Source: CBDFMG01 sp965221205 [NCBI: bacterium] | GTDB lineage: Bacteria > SM23-31 | Reading direction: 5' to 3' | Assembly: GCA_965221205.1 (NCBI GenBank) | Contig: OZ244870.1 | Coordinates: 3,286,001-3,350,000, forward strand | Length of the DNA stretch: 64,000 nucleotides | In this document: positions 1 to 9,090 of the stretch, piece by piece | Position numbering within the stretch: the first letter of the stretch is position 1 | Layout of the letters: every line of letters begins with the position of its first letter | Made by a program: the position numbers and the translations under genes | Notes under the pieces: model-generated | The model's database searches: none | Told to the model about the DNA's origin: nothing | What the model saw: the letters and a program-made list of their open reading frames with translations, nothing else

Positions 1-2
1 CA

Positions 3-446
3 CTGTTTTACTCCGAACGACTTGGAATTGATTGGGCTATTCTTACAAATGGAATACGCTGGAAAGTTTATAAAATTCATTTTGGCAAACCAATGTCTTA
101 TCAATTATTGTTTGAATTCGATTTTTTAAAAGATTTCATCTCTGATGAAAGCTTCCAAGAAAAACTGTATGTACTCAGTAAAGAAGCGCTCTACAAGAGT
201 GCTATTGCTACATATCATGAAGAAAAGAGTATTGTCAATAAATTTACAATTGCTGCTTTATTACAAAGAGACAATGCCCTTAATTTACTCAGAAGGGATT
301 TACGGTCTATTTCTAAAGGTATACGCGTTGAAAACGATCAAATTTTAGATATCATAAAAAATGATGTGCTTAAACGCGATTTATTTGATTGTAATGAGGC
401 AAAAGAAGCAGAGAGAAAAAGAATAAATCAGCAAAAAATTAAATAA
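3..446 (+). CDS. HsdR N-terminal-domain type restriction protein, C-terminal part
   Basis: The frame is open from the window edge, so the gene starts outside. The visible 147 residues contain WAILTNGIRWKVYKIHFGKP, then an EFDFL segment and a charged tail rich in K, R and E. This order is typical of the C-terminal half of stand-alone proteins carrying the HsdR N-terminal nuclease domain: the TNG...W..Y strand ends the nuclease fold and is followed by a helical bundle. The ATG at 93 lies inside the conserved block and is not the real start. The catalytic D/E-x-K part would lie upstream. Role inferred: DNA cleavage or DNA-end binding. Confidence 0.7.
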   Translation: MFYSERLGIDWAILTNGIRWKVYKIHFGKPMSYQLLFEFDFLKDFISDESFQEKLYVLSKEALYKSAIATYHEEKSIVNKFTIAALLQRDNALNLLRRDLRSISKGIRVENDQILDIIKNDVLKRDLFDCNEAKEAERKRINQQKIK

Positions 447-565
447 ATACTAAATCCGGACAATTCCAATTACGAAATTTCCATCCATGATATAAGAGAA
501 TTTGCATATCATCATAGAGTAGTTCGGTCTTCGAAAGTATATTGATATCATAAAGGAGGTTAATT

Positions 566-1402
566 ATGGCATCAATTAAAAAAATATTTAAAATATCGCT
601 ATTAGTATTTGGAATATTTATAACACTGTTATTCATTATCGGTATCTTTGGAGTGGAAAAGGAAAACAAGGAAAATGCCGAATATTTTTCACTAAACAAA
701 ACTTCCATTATAAGCGATATTCAGGCAAATATTGATGAAGGGAATTTTGACGTTGCTCGTGATAGCTCTGAAAAATACTTAGTTTCGAATGATGAAGATT
801 TACAAGAAATCCATAATTTAATCACTCAAAAAGTGAAGCAGGAATTAATTGCTAAGAACAAAAATCGAGAACAAGAATTACTTGCAGAGGTGAAAAGCAT
901 TCCGACATCCGAGTACCGGAAAAATCGAGATATCTATAAAGAATTGGTTTCTCTAAACTCAAACAATGATGAATATCAGGAGAAACTTGGATTGTATGAG
1001 AAGCAACTTAGAGAAGATGAAATTGAAAAAGCACGACCATCTCTCGATAGTATAACTTTTGGAACAATAAGAGATTACTATAACAATTCAACCGAAGCAC
1101 GATGGGATATCTATAAGGTACAACAAAAAGGGAAAAGAATTGAATGGACTGGATGGGTTGATGATGTCGAGAAAGACATGTTTGGAGATTACTATACAGT
1201 TATTATTGATATGGATTCTCCTGAAGATATTTTAAGTATTTATGACTTAACATTAAATAATATATCCGAAACCACTGCTCTTAAATTTACCAAACTTCAA
1301 AAGATTAAATTTAATGGAATCATTGAATCCATGGATGATATATTGGGAACAGTACATGTGGCAATAGAACCAGTTTTTGAAATTACATATTACCGCGAAT
1401 AA
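566..1402 (+). CDS. Membrane-anchored hypothetical protein
   Basis: This 278-residue protein has one N-terminal membrane helix (about residues 10-32, LLVFGIFITLLFIIGIFG). A charged coiled-coil-like stretch follows (35-165), and a C-terminal mixed alpha/beta region (about 170-278) has alternating strands such as KRIEWTGWVDDV and YYTVIIDMDS. That C-terminal pattern resembles OB-fold nucleic-acid-binding-like domains, but no residue proves it. A strong Shine-Dalgarno (AAAGGAGG, about 10 bases before the ATG) fixes the start. It is followed 17 bases later by the next gene in the same direction. Function unknown. Confidence 0.7.
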   Translation: MASIKKIFKISLLVFGIFITLLFIIGIFGVEKENKENAEYFSLNKTSIISDIQANIDEGNFDVARDSSEKYLVSNDEDLQEIHNLITQKVKQELIAKNKNREQELLAEVKSIPTSEYRKNRDIYKELVSLNSNNDEYQEKLGLYEKQLREDEIEKARPSLDSITFGTIRDYYNNSTEARWDIYKVQQKGKRIEWTGWVDDVEKDMFGDYYTVIIDMDSPEDILSIYDLTLNNISETTALKFTKLQKIKFNGIIESMDDILGTVHVAIEPVFEITYYRE

Positions 1403-1419
1403 TAATTAGATACGTCACA

Positions 1420-1815
1420 ATGAAGGTCCGCAAACTACATACTAATAATGAACCACCTTATGATCCAATCTATGTAAAACCGGATGATGCCGGTGTTTCT
1501 GCAATAATTGATATCCCAGCAATGATTGAAACAATATGTGATGAATTAGCAGAGGCAGTAAAAACATATATAAAAATATCAAAATATGAATATGTACGGG
1601 ATTATCATAAAGATGAAGCAGTTGAACGAGCATTACATTATTTAAGCAGAATTACCAGAATACTAAAATATCATGCTATTTTTGAAGACCTTGAGGTACT
1701 TGCGCTTCTGAAAAAACATAAGCGTCAATGGGATATATATTTGAAGGAGATTGAGGAAGAGAGGGAGGCGGATAGGGAAACAATGCAAAATGTAATTGAA
1801 AAACCAATGCCATGA
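1420..1815 (+). CDS. Hypothetical 131-residue helical protein
   Basis: The protein is highly charged and mostly helical (HKDEAVERALHYLSRITRIL, then LKKHKRQWDIYLKEIEEERE). I do not recognise a family. Its last codons overlap the ATG of the next gene by four bases (ATGA), so the two are probably translationally coupled. A decayed copy of this gene lies at 14173-14430, which shows that the sequence has been duplicated in this genome. There is no clear Shine-Dalgarno before the ATG. Confidence 0.6.
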   Translation: MKVRKLHTNNEPPYDPIYVKPDDAGVSAIIDIPAMIETICDELAEAVKTYIKISKYEYVRDYHKDEAVERALHYLSRITRILKYHAIFEDLEVLALLKKHKRQWDIYLKEIEEEREADRETMQNVIEKPMP

Positions 1816-2036
1816 AAGACAAATTAGGTATCAGAAAGCAAAAGATCTCTTTTTCTTGCCCTCAATGTGGTGAGAAGTTCACAAAAACTATCGCTTGGCT
1901 TGAGGACAACAATAATTTCGTTTGTCCTAATTGCAGTCTCAAAATCAACACCAAAGACTTTAACGTCACCAATATCATTGACAAAAGTATTGAAGACCTC
2001 CAAAAACGCATTAGAGATTTTAATAAGCCCCATTAA
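1812..2036 (+). CDS. Small zinc-ribbon protein
   Basis: This 74-residue protein has two CPxC knuckles, CPQCGEKF (about residue 16) and CPNCSLKI (about residue 38), the spacing of a single zinc ribbon. A short charged helical tail follows. Zinc binding is well supported by the four cysteines; a nucleic-acid or protein-binding role is only general knowledge of such ribbons. The start overlaps the stop of the upstream gene, which indicates a two-gene unit. The following 280 bases to 2315 hold no gene I can support. Confidence 0.65.
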   Translation: MKDKLGIRKQKISFSCPQCGEKFTKTIAWLEDNNNFVCPNCSLKINTKDFNVTNIIDKSIEDLQKRIRDFNKPH

Positions 2037-2315
2037 TTCCTTGATTGCATTTTGATATAACGTTGTATCTGATTTCATATTAATGTTTTTCATTTCGTAT
2101 TGCCACCCTAATTTACGATTCCACCCTATTAAGCCATCCCCGAATAAATACTTCATCTTTTTTACGCTTCCTTACCAACTGCAGATAATGCCATGTGAGA
2201 AATCCTTTAAAGGCAAGAAACAAATAACGCAATTCATTTTCAATCATAAGAGTCAAGGTTTTTGGCTAACAATGTATATAGTCCCCTATTTTTGTAATGT
2301 GTCTGCTGGTCCGCT

Positions 2316-3089
2316 TTACTTTATAATCTGACAATTCCCTAACTTTACAAAAAAAATCTTCTTCGGGGGAAGTATCTGAAAAATAAAATCAGCCATAATA
2401 ATCATGTTTACGCTATGTTTATGTTTCGAATATGACACCAGCCCGTACTCGACAGCATGGCGATTGGGAGTGAAGTCCTGTTCATATTCTTTCCTGTTCT
2501 CATCGTTTACTGTTTTATACACGTGGTTCACCAGTCGATCGAGTAGAACCCAAAAATAGGCTTGTATTGAACCGGAATCCCCTTGTGGCCAATGACCAGT
2601 TAATTCCTTGATTATTTCGTGGGAAGTTAAGTTTTGCAATGTATCGAAGAGAGCTGATTCGTAGAGGATTTTTGATGGGTTTTGGTCGGTCAGGAAATAA
2701 AATTCCCTGTCTATTGCCGAAAACAACGGGGCGCTGACACATCGATAATTTTTAGCTTCATGGACAGAAAGTGCTTCGCGAAATGTCTCTCTCGTTTCCT
2801 CAGAAACATGATAACTCTCCAATCTTGACTCGATGTCCCGGCGAATTTCATCCCAGTGCGTTGTATAGTAATTCGAAAGGCGGTTTTCGAGTAAATCTAT
2901 ATTTCCGTCACATTCTTCGACATAATGGAATGGAACAGAATAATAAGGTAACCAACCCGTTTCATTTACAGATTTTATGAATGTCTGGTACTTCTCGAAA
3001 CGAGGCGCTAATTTTTGAGAAATTGACTCAAATGTCTGAAAAAATTCCTGTAAAGAAATTTCAAAGGAAAATTGATTATTGCTCAACAT
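2316..3089 (-). CDS. Hypothetical protein, possible HEPN-like C-terminus
   Basis: This 257-residue protein has an aromatic, acidic N-terminal half (GWLPYYSVPFHYVEE) and a C-terminal segment with NRHAVEYGLVSYSKHKHSVN. The NRHxxxHG-like pattern followed by a hydrophobic helix (MIIMADFIFQIL) recalls HEPN or abortive-infection proteins, but the second histidine is replaced by tyrosine. Function is not assigned. Its first codons overlap, head to head, the truncated nuclease gene starting near 3072, so the 5' end may be a recombination product. It sits among restriction-gene remnants. Confidence 0.5.
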   Translation of the reverse strand: MLSNNQFSFEISLQEFFQTFESISQKLAPRFEKYQTFIKSVNETGWLPYYSVPFHYVEECDGNIDLLENRLSNYYTTHWDEIRRDIESRLESYHVSEETRETFREALSVHEAKNYRCVSAPLFSAIDREFYFLTDQNPSKILYESALFDTLQNLTSHEIIKELTGHWPQGDSGSIQAYFWVLLDRLVNHVYKTVNDENRKEYEQDFTPNRHAVEYGLVSYSKHKHSVNMIIMADFIFQILPPKKIFFVKLGNCQIIK

Positions 3090-3497
3090 ACCACTATAAA
3101 TGCTGAATCTTTCAATCAGCTCAAAGGTAGACCTGGCTTCAAAATTAAAGTAGGCTCTAATAGGCTATACTTGATTAATATTGAAAATGAAGAATTATGC
3201 TATTGGGAAAGAGATTTGTTAAAAAATGCCTTTGAAAGAAAAATTCCCAAGCTACTATATGTAAAGGCGGATTTCAGAGGTAAAGGCTCTAATGAAGAAT
3301 TCTGGTTCAACGAAGCTTGGTTATTAAGTGGTTTTGACTTTGAAAATTTTGTTGAATTGGTAAAAAACAAAGAAGTATTTATTGATATTCGCATAGGTCA
3401 ATATCCAAATGGAAGAACACATGATCATGGAACTGGATTTAGAATATTTCCAGATAAATTAGATTTGTGTTTTACACATAGAGAAAAAGTTATATGA
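3072..3497 (+). pseudogene. MvaI/BcnI-type restriction endonuclease, C-terminal fragment
   Basis: The 141 residues contain IPKLLYVKADFRGKGSNEEF, FWFNEAWLLSGF, then DIRIGQYPNGRTHDHGTGFR and a REK end. This block matches my memory of the C-terminal half of MvaI/BcnI-like type II nucleases, which act as monomers on CCNGG/CCWGG-like sites. Those enzymes are usually about 240 residues, so the N-terminal part, including much of the active site, is missing. The fragment starts exactly where the opposing gene begins, a sign of a deletion or recombination join near 3085. No cognate methylase is adjacent. Confidence 0.6.
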
Positions 3498-3526
3498 TAT
3501 TTTAAAGAAGCATTTAATGACAAATA

Positions 3527-4390
3527 TCAATAATGTGTAGTAGTCACGACTTGTTCAGACAACTCCACTGTTTTAGGCTGCTGTCTGTACGGTATGAGGA
3601 CTGTTTTATGGAAGCGCTCACATATACCATTACTCTGAGGTGAGCGGGCTTTCGTTTTGCTGTGATCGATGTTCTCAACGGCAAGATAGAGTTCATATTC
3701 ATGATGTTCTCTTCTACCGCAGTACTCTGCTCCACGACCGGTAAGTACCCGGAGTAAAAGGATACCCTGATCTTCGAAGAATGGTAGAACGGTATCATTC
3801 AATATAGCAGCAGCCACAAGAGCGTTCTTACGGTCATAGAGCGTGGCAAAGGCAACTTTGCTGTAGGTAGCAAGGCCTGTCTGCTGGTAGATTCTGCCGA
3901 CACCTTTGAGTGTGCCAACGTACATGGTATCCTGAGCGCCGAGATAGCCGGGATGCTCGGTCTCGATCTCCCCATGCGCTTCCTTCTCCTGTTTCGCACG
4001 CTCTAATGCCTGGAGTTGGTCCTCACTTAGAATAAAGTCCTCTTGTGCTGCCTGTGCTTCAAGAGCCTTCAGCAGTTTCCTGAAGGTCTCCAGATTATGT
4101 CTGAGCCAGACACTTCTGACCCAACCCGGTGAAATGAATTGACCCTCTTTCTTCAGCTCGCTCGATACACGGTTCTTGTGGCAGGGTTTGCGGCGGCTGA
4201 TCTCCTGAAGAGCTTGTTCTCTGCCTTCATCATACAACTCTTTGAACCGGTAAAAGCTGTCCCGGGAGTATCCAAACAGCTTACATGCCTGGGAAATGTT
4301 ACATCACTGCTTGGCGAGTTCTAACAGACCCACTTTGTTCTTGATGATCGTCTCTTCTACTGTCAGCTCTCCACTTCTCCTTTCTACAAC
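3527..4390 (-). pseudogene. IS481-family transposase, broken
   Basis: The frame reads an N-terminal helix-turn-helix (NISQACKLFGYSRDSFYRFK) and part of a DDE integrase core (RVLTGRGAEYCG, then KARSPQSNGICERFHKT). A TGA stop interrupts it just before the NISQACK block, and the C-terminus ends early (ELSEQVVTTTHY) instead of with the usual RPHQG tail. The second catalytic position reads GRGAEY where active copies have DRGTEY. It is therefore an inactive IS481 remnant. I could not define terminal inverted repeats. Confidence 0.8.
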
Positions 4391-4446
4391 ATTTAATATA
4401 GTATCGTTTATGAAGAAGTGTCAGATTAAGTTTTGACTATCTCACT

Positions 4447-4475
4447 TTAAAGGTTCGCAAAACGTCACGTACGCA
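4447..4475. repeat. Repeat family B, short 5' piece
   Basis: The segment TTTAAAGGTTCGCAAAACGT matches the start of the longer intergenic repeats at 38630 and 54256. It runs directly into a family A copy, as if both belong to one composite intergenic element. Confidence 0.45.
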
Positions 4476-4477
4476 CC

Positions 4478-4600
4478 ATTTAGGTCATTCAGTTTTGCCC
4501 AGTTTTTCGACTCTTCTATCTTTTTGTAAAAAACATCCATATAAACAAATGAAGTTTGTATAATAGTCATTATATATGCTGGTGGAGAACTGTATGGAAA
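4478..4600. repeat. Repeat family A, copy 1
   Basis: The copy shares CAGTTTTGCCCAGTTTTTCG and the 3' part ATATATGCTGGTGGAGA with intergenic copies at 13264, 18963, 28838 and 54547. It has no open frame. It lies between the dead IS481 and the PadR promoter. Confidence 0.55.
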
Positions 4601-4665
4601 GGTAGGTTCAGAAAAATGTTATTAAGTAAGATAATAAAAAAGTGAAATTCGTTGAGAAAAATTAC

Positions 4666-4693
4666 TTGACAATTCTCAAAATACTATTATATT
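4666..4693 (+). promoter_or_regulatory. Sigma-70-like promoter of the padR pair
   Basis: TTGACA at 4666-4671, a 16-base spacer and TATATT at 4688-4693 form a near-consensus promoter about 45 bases before the PadR start codon. The -10 box runs into the inverted repeat that starts at 4692. Confidence 0.65.
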
Positions 4694-4720
4694 AGTATTA
4701 TACCAGATATATAATACTAA
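4692..4720. promoter_or_regulatory. Perfect 11-bp inverted repeat, probable PadR operator
   Basis: TTAGTATTATA (4692-4702) and TATAATACTAA (4710-4720) are exact inverted copies separated by seven bases. The site overlaps the end of the -10 box and the start of transcription, so a bound dimer would block initiation. PadR proteins are dimeric winged-helix repressors that usually control their own operon, so autoregulation is the simplest reading. Confidence 0.65.
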
Positions 4721-4736
4721 AACACACATTAAAATT

Positions 4737-5141
4737 ATGGTAAATCAAGAAAATTATAAGCAAGAACTCTTGAAAACGTGGGAAGAAACGTACAAAAAGG
4801 GACAACTTACATTATGGCTGTTACTCTCCCTCAAGAATAAACCTCGATATGTTAGTGATATTAAGGAATATGTACAATCTATCACTGAAAGTACAATTAG
4901 CTGCGAAGAGCAAAGTTTATACAGAGCTCTGAGAAAATTTTATGATCTGGAAATAGTCGATTATGAGTTCCGTGCAGGTAATAAAGGTCCCGATAGGAAA
5001 TATTACTCTCTTACATCTCTTGGTTACGAGTTGTTAGAAGAATTTATACAAAGGAATATTCGTATACTTTACAATAAAAAATTAGTTGATTTATTACTTA
5101 ATGCAGGAGAACATCATGAAACTACTAAAAAGAAACTTTAA
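4737..5141 (+). CDS. PadR-family transcriptional regulator
   Basis: This 134-residue protein has the PadR winged helix. QLTLWLLLSLKNKPRYVSDI forms helices 1 and 2, SLYRALRKFYDLEIVDYEF forms the recognition helix and wing start, and GPDRKYYSLTSLGYELLEEF is the typical wing and dimer helix. The tail is short, as in subfamily 2 members that sense small molecules or pair with membrane proteins. A promoter and a perfect inverted repeat lie just upstream. Its 3' end overlaps the next gene by 26 bases, so the two are co-translated. No good Shine-Dalgarno precedes the ATG. Confidence 0.85.
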   Translation: MVNQENYKQELLKTWEETYKKGQLTLWLLLSLKNKPRYVSDIKEYVQSITESTISCEEQSLYRALRKFYDLEIVDYEFRAGNKGPDRKYYSLTSLGYELLEEFIQRNIRILYNKKLVDLLLNAGEHHETTKKKL

Positions 5142-5541
5142 AGTATTGGGAATCTATGGATCTCTGTTAATTCTTTACACTTTTACATTTTTATATTTTC
5201 GTTTATATTTTCATTCTCACGATCAATACTCCTACATATGGATAAGTGCTTCTATTTTTACACTAGCTATGTTTTTCACCGGTTTACTTTTCGGAAAATA
5301 TTGCCGTATACATGAAATTGGTTATTATTTTGGATTTTTCTATCATCTGATGGCGTTCATTATTTTCAATGCTATGTGGCTCATATTGATATTTGCCGGT
5401 TTATCCTTGCAACATGATTTAATGAATGCTCTGATAGTTATAGCTACCTGGGGAATTGGGCTTCTATTTCATTTTCTATTCTTTTTTAAGAGTCGAAAAT
5501 ATATTATAAAAGGTATGAATAAAAATGAGATATTTGAGTAA
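5116..5541 (+). CDS. Four-helix membrane protein coupled to padR
   Basis: About 141 residues are predicted with four membrane helices: YGSLLILYTFTFLYF, ASIFTLAMFFTGLLF, MAFIIFNAMWLILIFAGL and ALIVIATWGIGLLFHFLFFF, followed by a basic end. The ATG at 5116 is chosen because CAGGAGA precedes it at good spacing; an earlier in-frame ATG at 5086 lacks this. The end resembles 2TM-domain proteins found next to regulators. It probably is the target or partner of the PadR protein; the ligand is unknown. Confidence 0.65.
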   Translation: MKLLKRNFKVLGIYGSLLILYTFTFLYFRLYFHSHDQYSYIWISASIFTLAMFFTGLLFGKYCRIHEIGYYFGFFYHLMAFIIFNAMWLILIFAGLSLQHDLMNALIVIATWGIGLLFHFLFFFKSRKYIIKGMNKNEIFE

Positions 5542-5600
5542 AATCACTACATTTTTTTTACTTACCACTAATTCCTGTAGAGATTCTTTTTGTGAATGGG

Positions 5601-5680
5601 TGACCTTGCCCCCAAAAGTTGAGCCAGACAGTATATTAGTATAGTGAATACTTTTGAAAGAAAGGAGCAAGGTCAGATGG
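5601..5680 (+). mobile_element. Orphan left end of the IS3-type element
   Basis: About 80 bases starting TGACCTTGCCCCCAAAAG and ending in AAAGGAGCAAGGTCAGATGG align with roughly 85% identity to the left end of the complete IS3 element at 58954-60232. Similarity stops just after the orfA start codon. No right end follows. The rest of 5542-5992 shows no gene. Confidence 0.75.
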
Positions 5681-5992
5681 CTTTCTCGCTATCAAATCCT
5701 GAATACCATTCCTGCACGCCCCAATAACCTTTCTTTTTCAAAAGCGCTCTCAGTTTCAACAATTCAGAATGACTCAATTTTAGACCTCACATTGTACTTG
5801 CAATATTCTTGTCTAAATGATATATTATTTCATCCAATTTTAGGGGGTGTCCTAATAAGTGTCCTCAGTGTTGAAACCAATCAAGCACAACGACTCATAA
5901 CTATTAATGATTGTGAATATTAGATATTTGTAGGATTGATAGGTGTTTTAGAAGGTTTAAATATAGAAGAAACAGCTACTTAGTTTTATGTT

Positions 5993-6065
<73 letters not shown>

Positions 6066-6088
6066 CAAAGTCTTATCTCATTATACGA

Positions 6089-6134
6089 CAACAGGTTACA
6101 GTGAATTCAATAACTACTTAGCCTGTTGCTTTTT
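6089..6134 (+). terminator. Probable rho-independent terminator after tRNA-Phe
   Basis: CAACAGG (6089-6095) can pair with CCTGTTG (6122-6128), and a run of six T follows after one C. The loop is long (26 bases), so confidence is moderate. Confidence 0.5.
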
Positions 6135-6214
6135 TCGTTAATTGTGTCAAAATTGTGACAAATGTTACGGTGTTTTTGCATTTTTTGTTTATTTAGTTCC
6201 GCTTTTGTTCCGCG

Positions 6215-7281
6215 TTAATATTCCATTTTATTTATTGCTTGTTGTAAATGCCTGTGTTCCTCTGATAAGTACGAATATCTATCCACCATCTTCTGTGAAC
6301 TCCATCCGCATATTTCTTTAAGCTCGGCTGTTGTGCCGCCTGATTTCAGAAACTTTGTTGGGAAAGTGTGGCGTGTGCAATGGAACTGTCTGTACTTGAT
6401 TCCGGATCGTCTGATAGCGCCATACCAATGCCTTATTGAAATATTATATCCCGCATTGCTCCTGTACGTGGATTGGGAAACACATAAATGCTCTCGTGTC
6501 TGTTTTCTTCAGAGACCACAAGTTCATTGCGCAACTCGGGGTGTATTCCAATGTATCGGATTCTGCCATTCTTTGTAGATTTATCAAAACTACGTGAAAC
6601 CTGTATTAGATTTCTTTCCAGGTCCCCATATCCTGCCATTGCAGCCCAATCAACTCACCCTTCCTCATACCCGTATAGAATGCCATCACAAAGATGGGTC
6701 TAAAATCATGGCCGGCACACGCAATAAGTTCGGTAAAATATTTGAATGGTTGATGTGCTGAATCTTCCGGGAACTTATCTATGTTCTTGACCGGGTTATA
6801 TGCTATGTACCCATGCTTCATTGCATAGGAGAACACTGACGATAACAGTGCCATGTACCTGTTGCAAGACGCATTCGATATATTCCTTGTGCGTTTTAGA
6901 TCGAATATTAAATCCATTATATATGTGGTGTGTCAATCAGATGTACTGTCTGGCCATTGAAATACGGCTGAAATACGGCTTTATAATACCTATTCTTCGC
7001 TTGTAATCTATGATTGTGGTTTCTGCTAATCGCATTTGTGCATGTCGCTCAATGTATTCGCTGGTGAGTTTAGAGAACACAATACCCGCAGATAGTGGTG
7101 TTACTGTCATGGGATTTAATTGTGCCTGCAGGTGTTCTACCTTTGCTTCCGCTTTACGTCTTTTGGTTGCATGCACAGATTCCCGTCTGCGACCACCCGT
7201 CATCGGGTCTTTATATTCAAGCTGATAGTACCTACTATCTGGTCGCTTGACAATTCTTACTGATGTTGGTTTATGTAACAT
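6215..7281 (-). pseudogene. Tyrosine recombinase (integrase), frameshifted
   Basis: Four overlapping pieces in different frames rebuild one integrase of about 350 residues. They are an N-terminal arm-binding part (VRIVKRPDSRYYQLEY), a core-binding SAM-like part, the first catalytic arginine region (FYTGMRKGELIGLQWQDM), and a C-terminal box with HCTRHTFPTKFLKSGG, CGWSS and DRYSYL, which carry the H-x-x-R, the W and the nucleophile Tyr. At least three frameshifts separate them, so it is dead. Its position beside tRNA-Phe suggests site-specific integration of a prophage or integrative element there. Small phage-type genes follow upstream on the same strand. Confidence 0.85.
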
Positions 7282-7496
7282 ATCAAAATCCTACCCGATG
7301 CCGATCGGGTGGTACCCTCTGTCCATATTGAACATCGGCACCGGGTAATCTGCCATTTTGTCATTGGTGGGTATAGTGTTGTGTTGCCCTCTTCAACTGC
7401 TTCTGTCATTTCCGCAAAAGACCGCAGTATATCTGTCTGTATGACGGCTGCCCGGAACAATCTATCAACGTCAATTTCGTATGATGAATGGAGCAT
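7257..7496 (-). CDS. Hypothetical small gene of the integrated element
   Basis: The reading frame continues upstream of the ATG without a stop to about 7570 (HTLSEILEDFVRNIPAIDGM), so the true start is unclear or lost. The N-terminal part is acidic and helical. The last 30 residues overlap the integrase start and look non-native, which suggests a frameshift near 7370. No family is recognised. Same strand and order as integrase-associated genes of prophages. Confidence 0.35.
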   Translation of the reverse strand: MLHSSYEIDVDRLFRAAVIQTDILRSFAEMTEAVEEGNTTLYPPMTKWQITRCRCSIWTEGTTRSASGRILICYINQHQ

Positions 7497-7694
7497 ACCG
7501 TCTATTGCTGGAATGTTCCTTACGAAATCCTCAAGTATCTCAGACAGTGTGTGATAATCGAGAAAACAAGCTGATTAACACGTCCAGGTTCGGGATCATA
7601 TGGCGGCATTTACAAACGGCAAAAATTATTTACTATGACAAAGGTAGGGCAAAAATATATATTGTTATAAATTAACGGCTGCATGTTTCGCTGT

Positions 7695-8131
7695 TTATTT
7701 GGATTCGATTATAGCATTATCAACCAATGTGATGAATCTCATTTTTAAAAACAAAACGATTTCACGCTCTATCGATTCGGGTATCTCGTGCGCAGACAAT
7801 ATCTGGAGAGCACTCTTTAAGCTTGTGTGCTTTGTGTCTATGTGGTTTACAGAGCGCTTTATGTCGTACAGGGTCTCAATGTCGTCGAGTCGGTCGTGCG
7901 CTAATGCTGTTACGTTATGTATTTGACGACCTCTTTGGTTGTTTCACTTTTATTATTGAATATGTCGGTAGGTTTACAGTCAAGCAACTCTGCCAAACGG
8001 ATTTTTTGATCTTCAGGAAGTTGTGCTCTTCCTCGAATAACACGAGAAAACCACCGGTTCGAAAACCCCTAATTAAAGAAGGGCGCTTCGCCAAGCTGAA
8101 GAAACTCCCAGCATATGCATGTCCGTCGTAG
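7695..8131 (-). pseudogene. XRE-like regulator remnant of the integrated element
   Basis: Joining two frames gives a plausible phage-type regulator. GFSNRWFSRVIRGRAQLPED and IRLAELLDCKPTDIF read like the recognition helix and last helix of an XRE domain, and a helical tail follows (LDDIETLYDIKRSVNHIDTK, ending IIESK). A TAG stop before GFSNRW and a frameshift near 7930 break it. Assignment rests on pattern only. Confidence 0.4.
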
Positions 8132-8345
8132 CGTTCCGTGATAAGTTCATTGTCAAACCCATACGCCATTTCGGTACGCGCTTTACAACGTAAGGCATCG
8201 CCTGGAAGTACATCTGTCTTCTGACCCTGGAACGCCGCTAGCCATTCTCCATCCTCGATTTTCGCCAATGCCTCTATGTTTTCAATGTCCCAATGGTTAC
8301 TACAATTGTCTCCGCAGATATGCAGCGTTTTTGCCCGATGAATAC
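7915..8345 (-). pseudogene. Conserved phage-type hypothetical protein, decayed
   Basis: The frame can be read from about 8345 (KTLHICGDNCSNHWDIENIE), with IEDGEWLAAFQGQKTDVLPG and DALRCKARTEMAYG following. The stretch E-G-x-W-x-A-x-F-Q-G ... G-D-A-L-R is shared by small hypothetical proteins of integrated elements in Bacteroidota-like genomes, as I recall them. No ATG is found at the natural start and the C-terminal half after ITERY runs into the XRE remnant in another frame, so it is judged broken. Confidence 0.4.
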
Positions 8346-8935
8346 CCTAAAATTTCCGAAGAGAAATTCCAGAATGCAGCAATTGTTGTAAATCAAATGA
8401 ACAACGTTGCACAGAACGAATGAGAGAAAAGATTATCAGATTTATCAAAAGGTATGTTGTACTGGGAATGGAAAAATTATGATATTGCCACTGTCATATA
8501 CAGAAATTCAGTCACCCAATATCCAAAAAATAAGAGATTTAAGGAAGACCTTGCTACGATACTTGTGGAGACATCACAGTTTGTGGAAGCACGAGACCTA
8601 TATAGGGAATTGTATGAAGCAGAGAAGAATGCCCGGTACAGTATCTTGGTATGTTGGCTCAGGGTATGCTGAGGCCGCAGGTAAGGCAAATTCTCAGAGC
8701 AGTGAACTAAATAATGCGCTCAATGCCTGATTAGTTGCAATATCAAAAAAAACTGACGAGTCCTTCTCATATCATGCTGTTGCGGTTGTTTACAAAAAAA
8801 TGAAAATATGGATAAAGCCATTGAGTATATTCAGAAAGCTGGAGGGTTAGAGGGTAATCGAGAAACTAGCATGCACACTTACGACAGAAAGAGACACTTA
8901 CTTTATCGTCGATTACTACAAAAATGGATGATGGA
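8336..8935 (+). pseudogene. TPR-type protein remnant
   Basis: The readable pieces are DEYPKISEEKFQNAAIVVNQ, then after a TGA stop LSKGMLYWEWKNYDIATVIY and DLATILVETSQFVEARDLY. In a second frame come FSYHAVAVVYKKM and, in a third, DKAIEYIQKAGGLEGNRE. Together they form tetratricopeptide-like helices of one protein with a nonsense codon and two or more frameshifts. Both ends are missing, and the 5' side butts directly against the opposing hypothetical gene at 8336. Confidence 0.5.
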
Positions 8936-9090
8936 TTAGAACATAATTTACAGATCGAAAAAATTCAAATAGCATTTCAGAAATACCTAATTTCTACTGT
9001 TCTTCTCTCAATAGCCTCTACTCAGAAAACAATGTATAAATAATCAATTAACTGTTTATAAACGAGTTATGAGGAATAACTTTTAATCCT

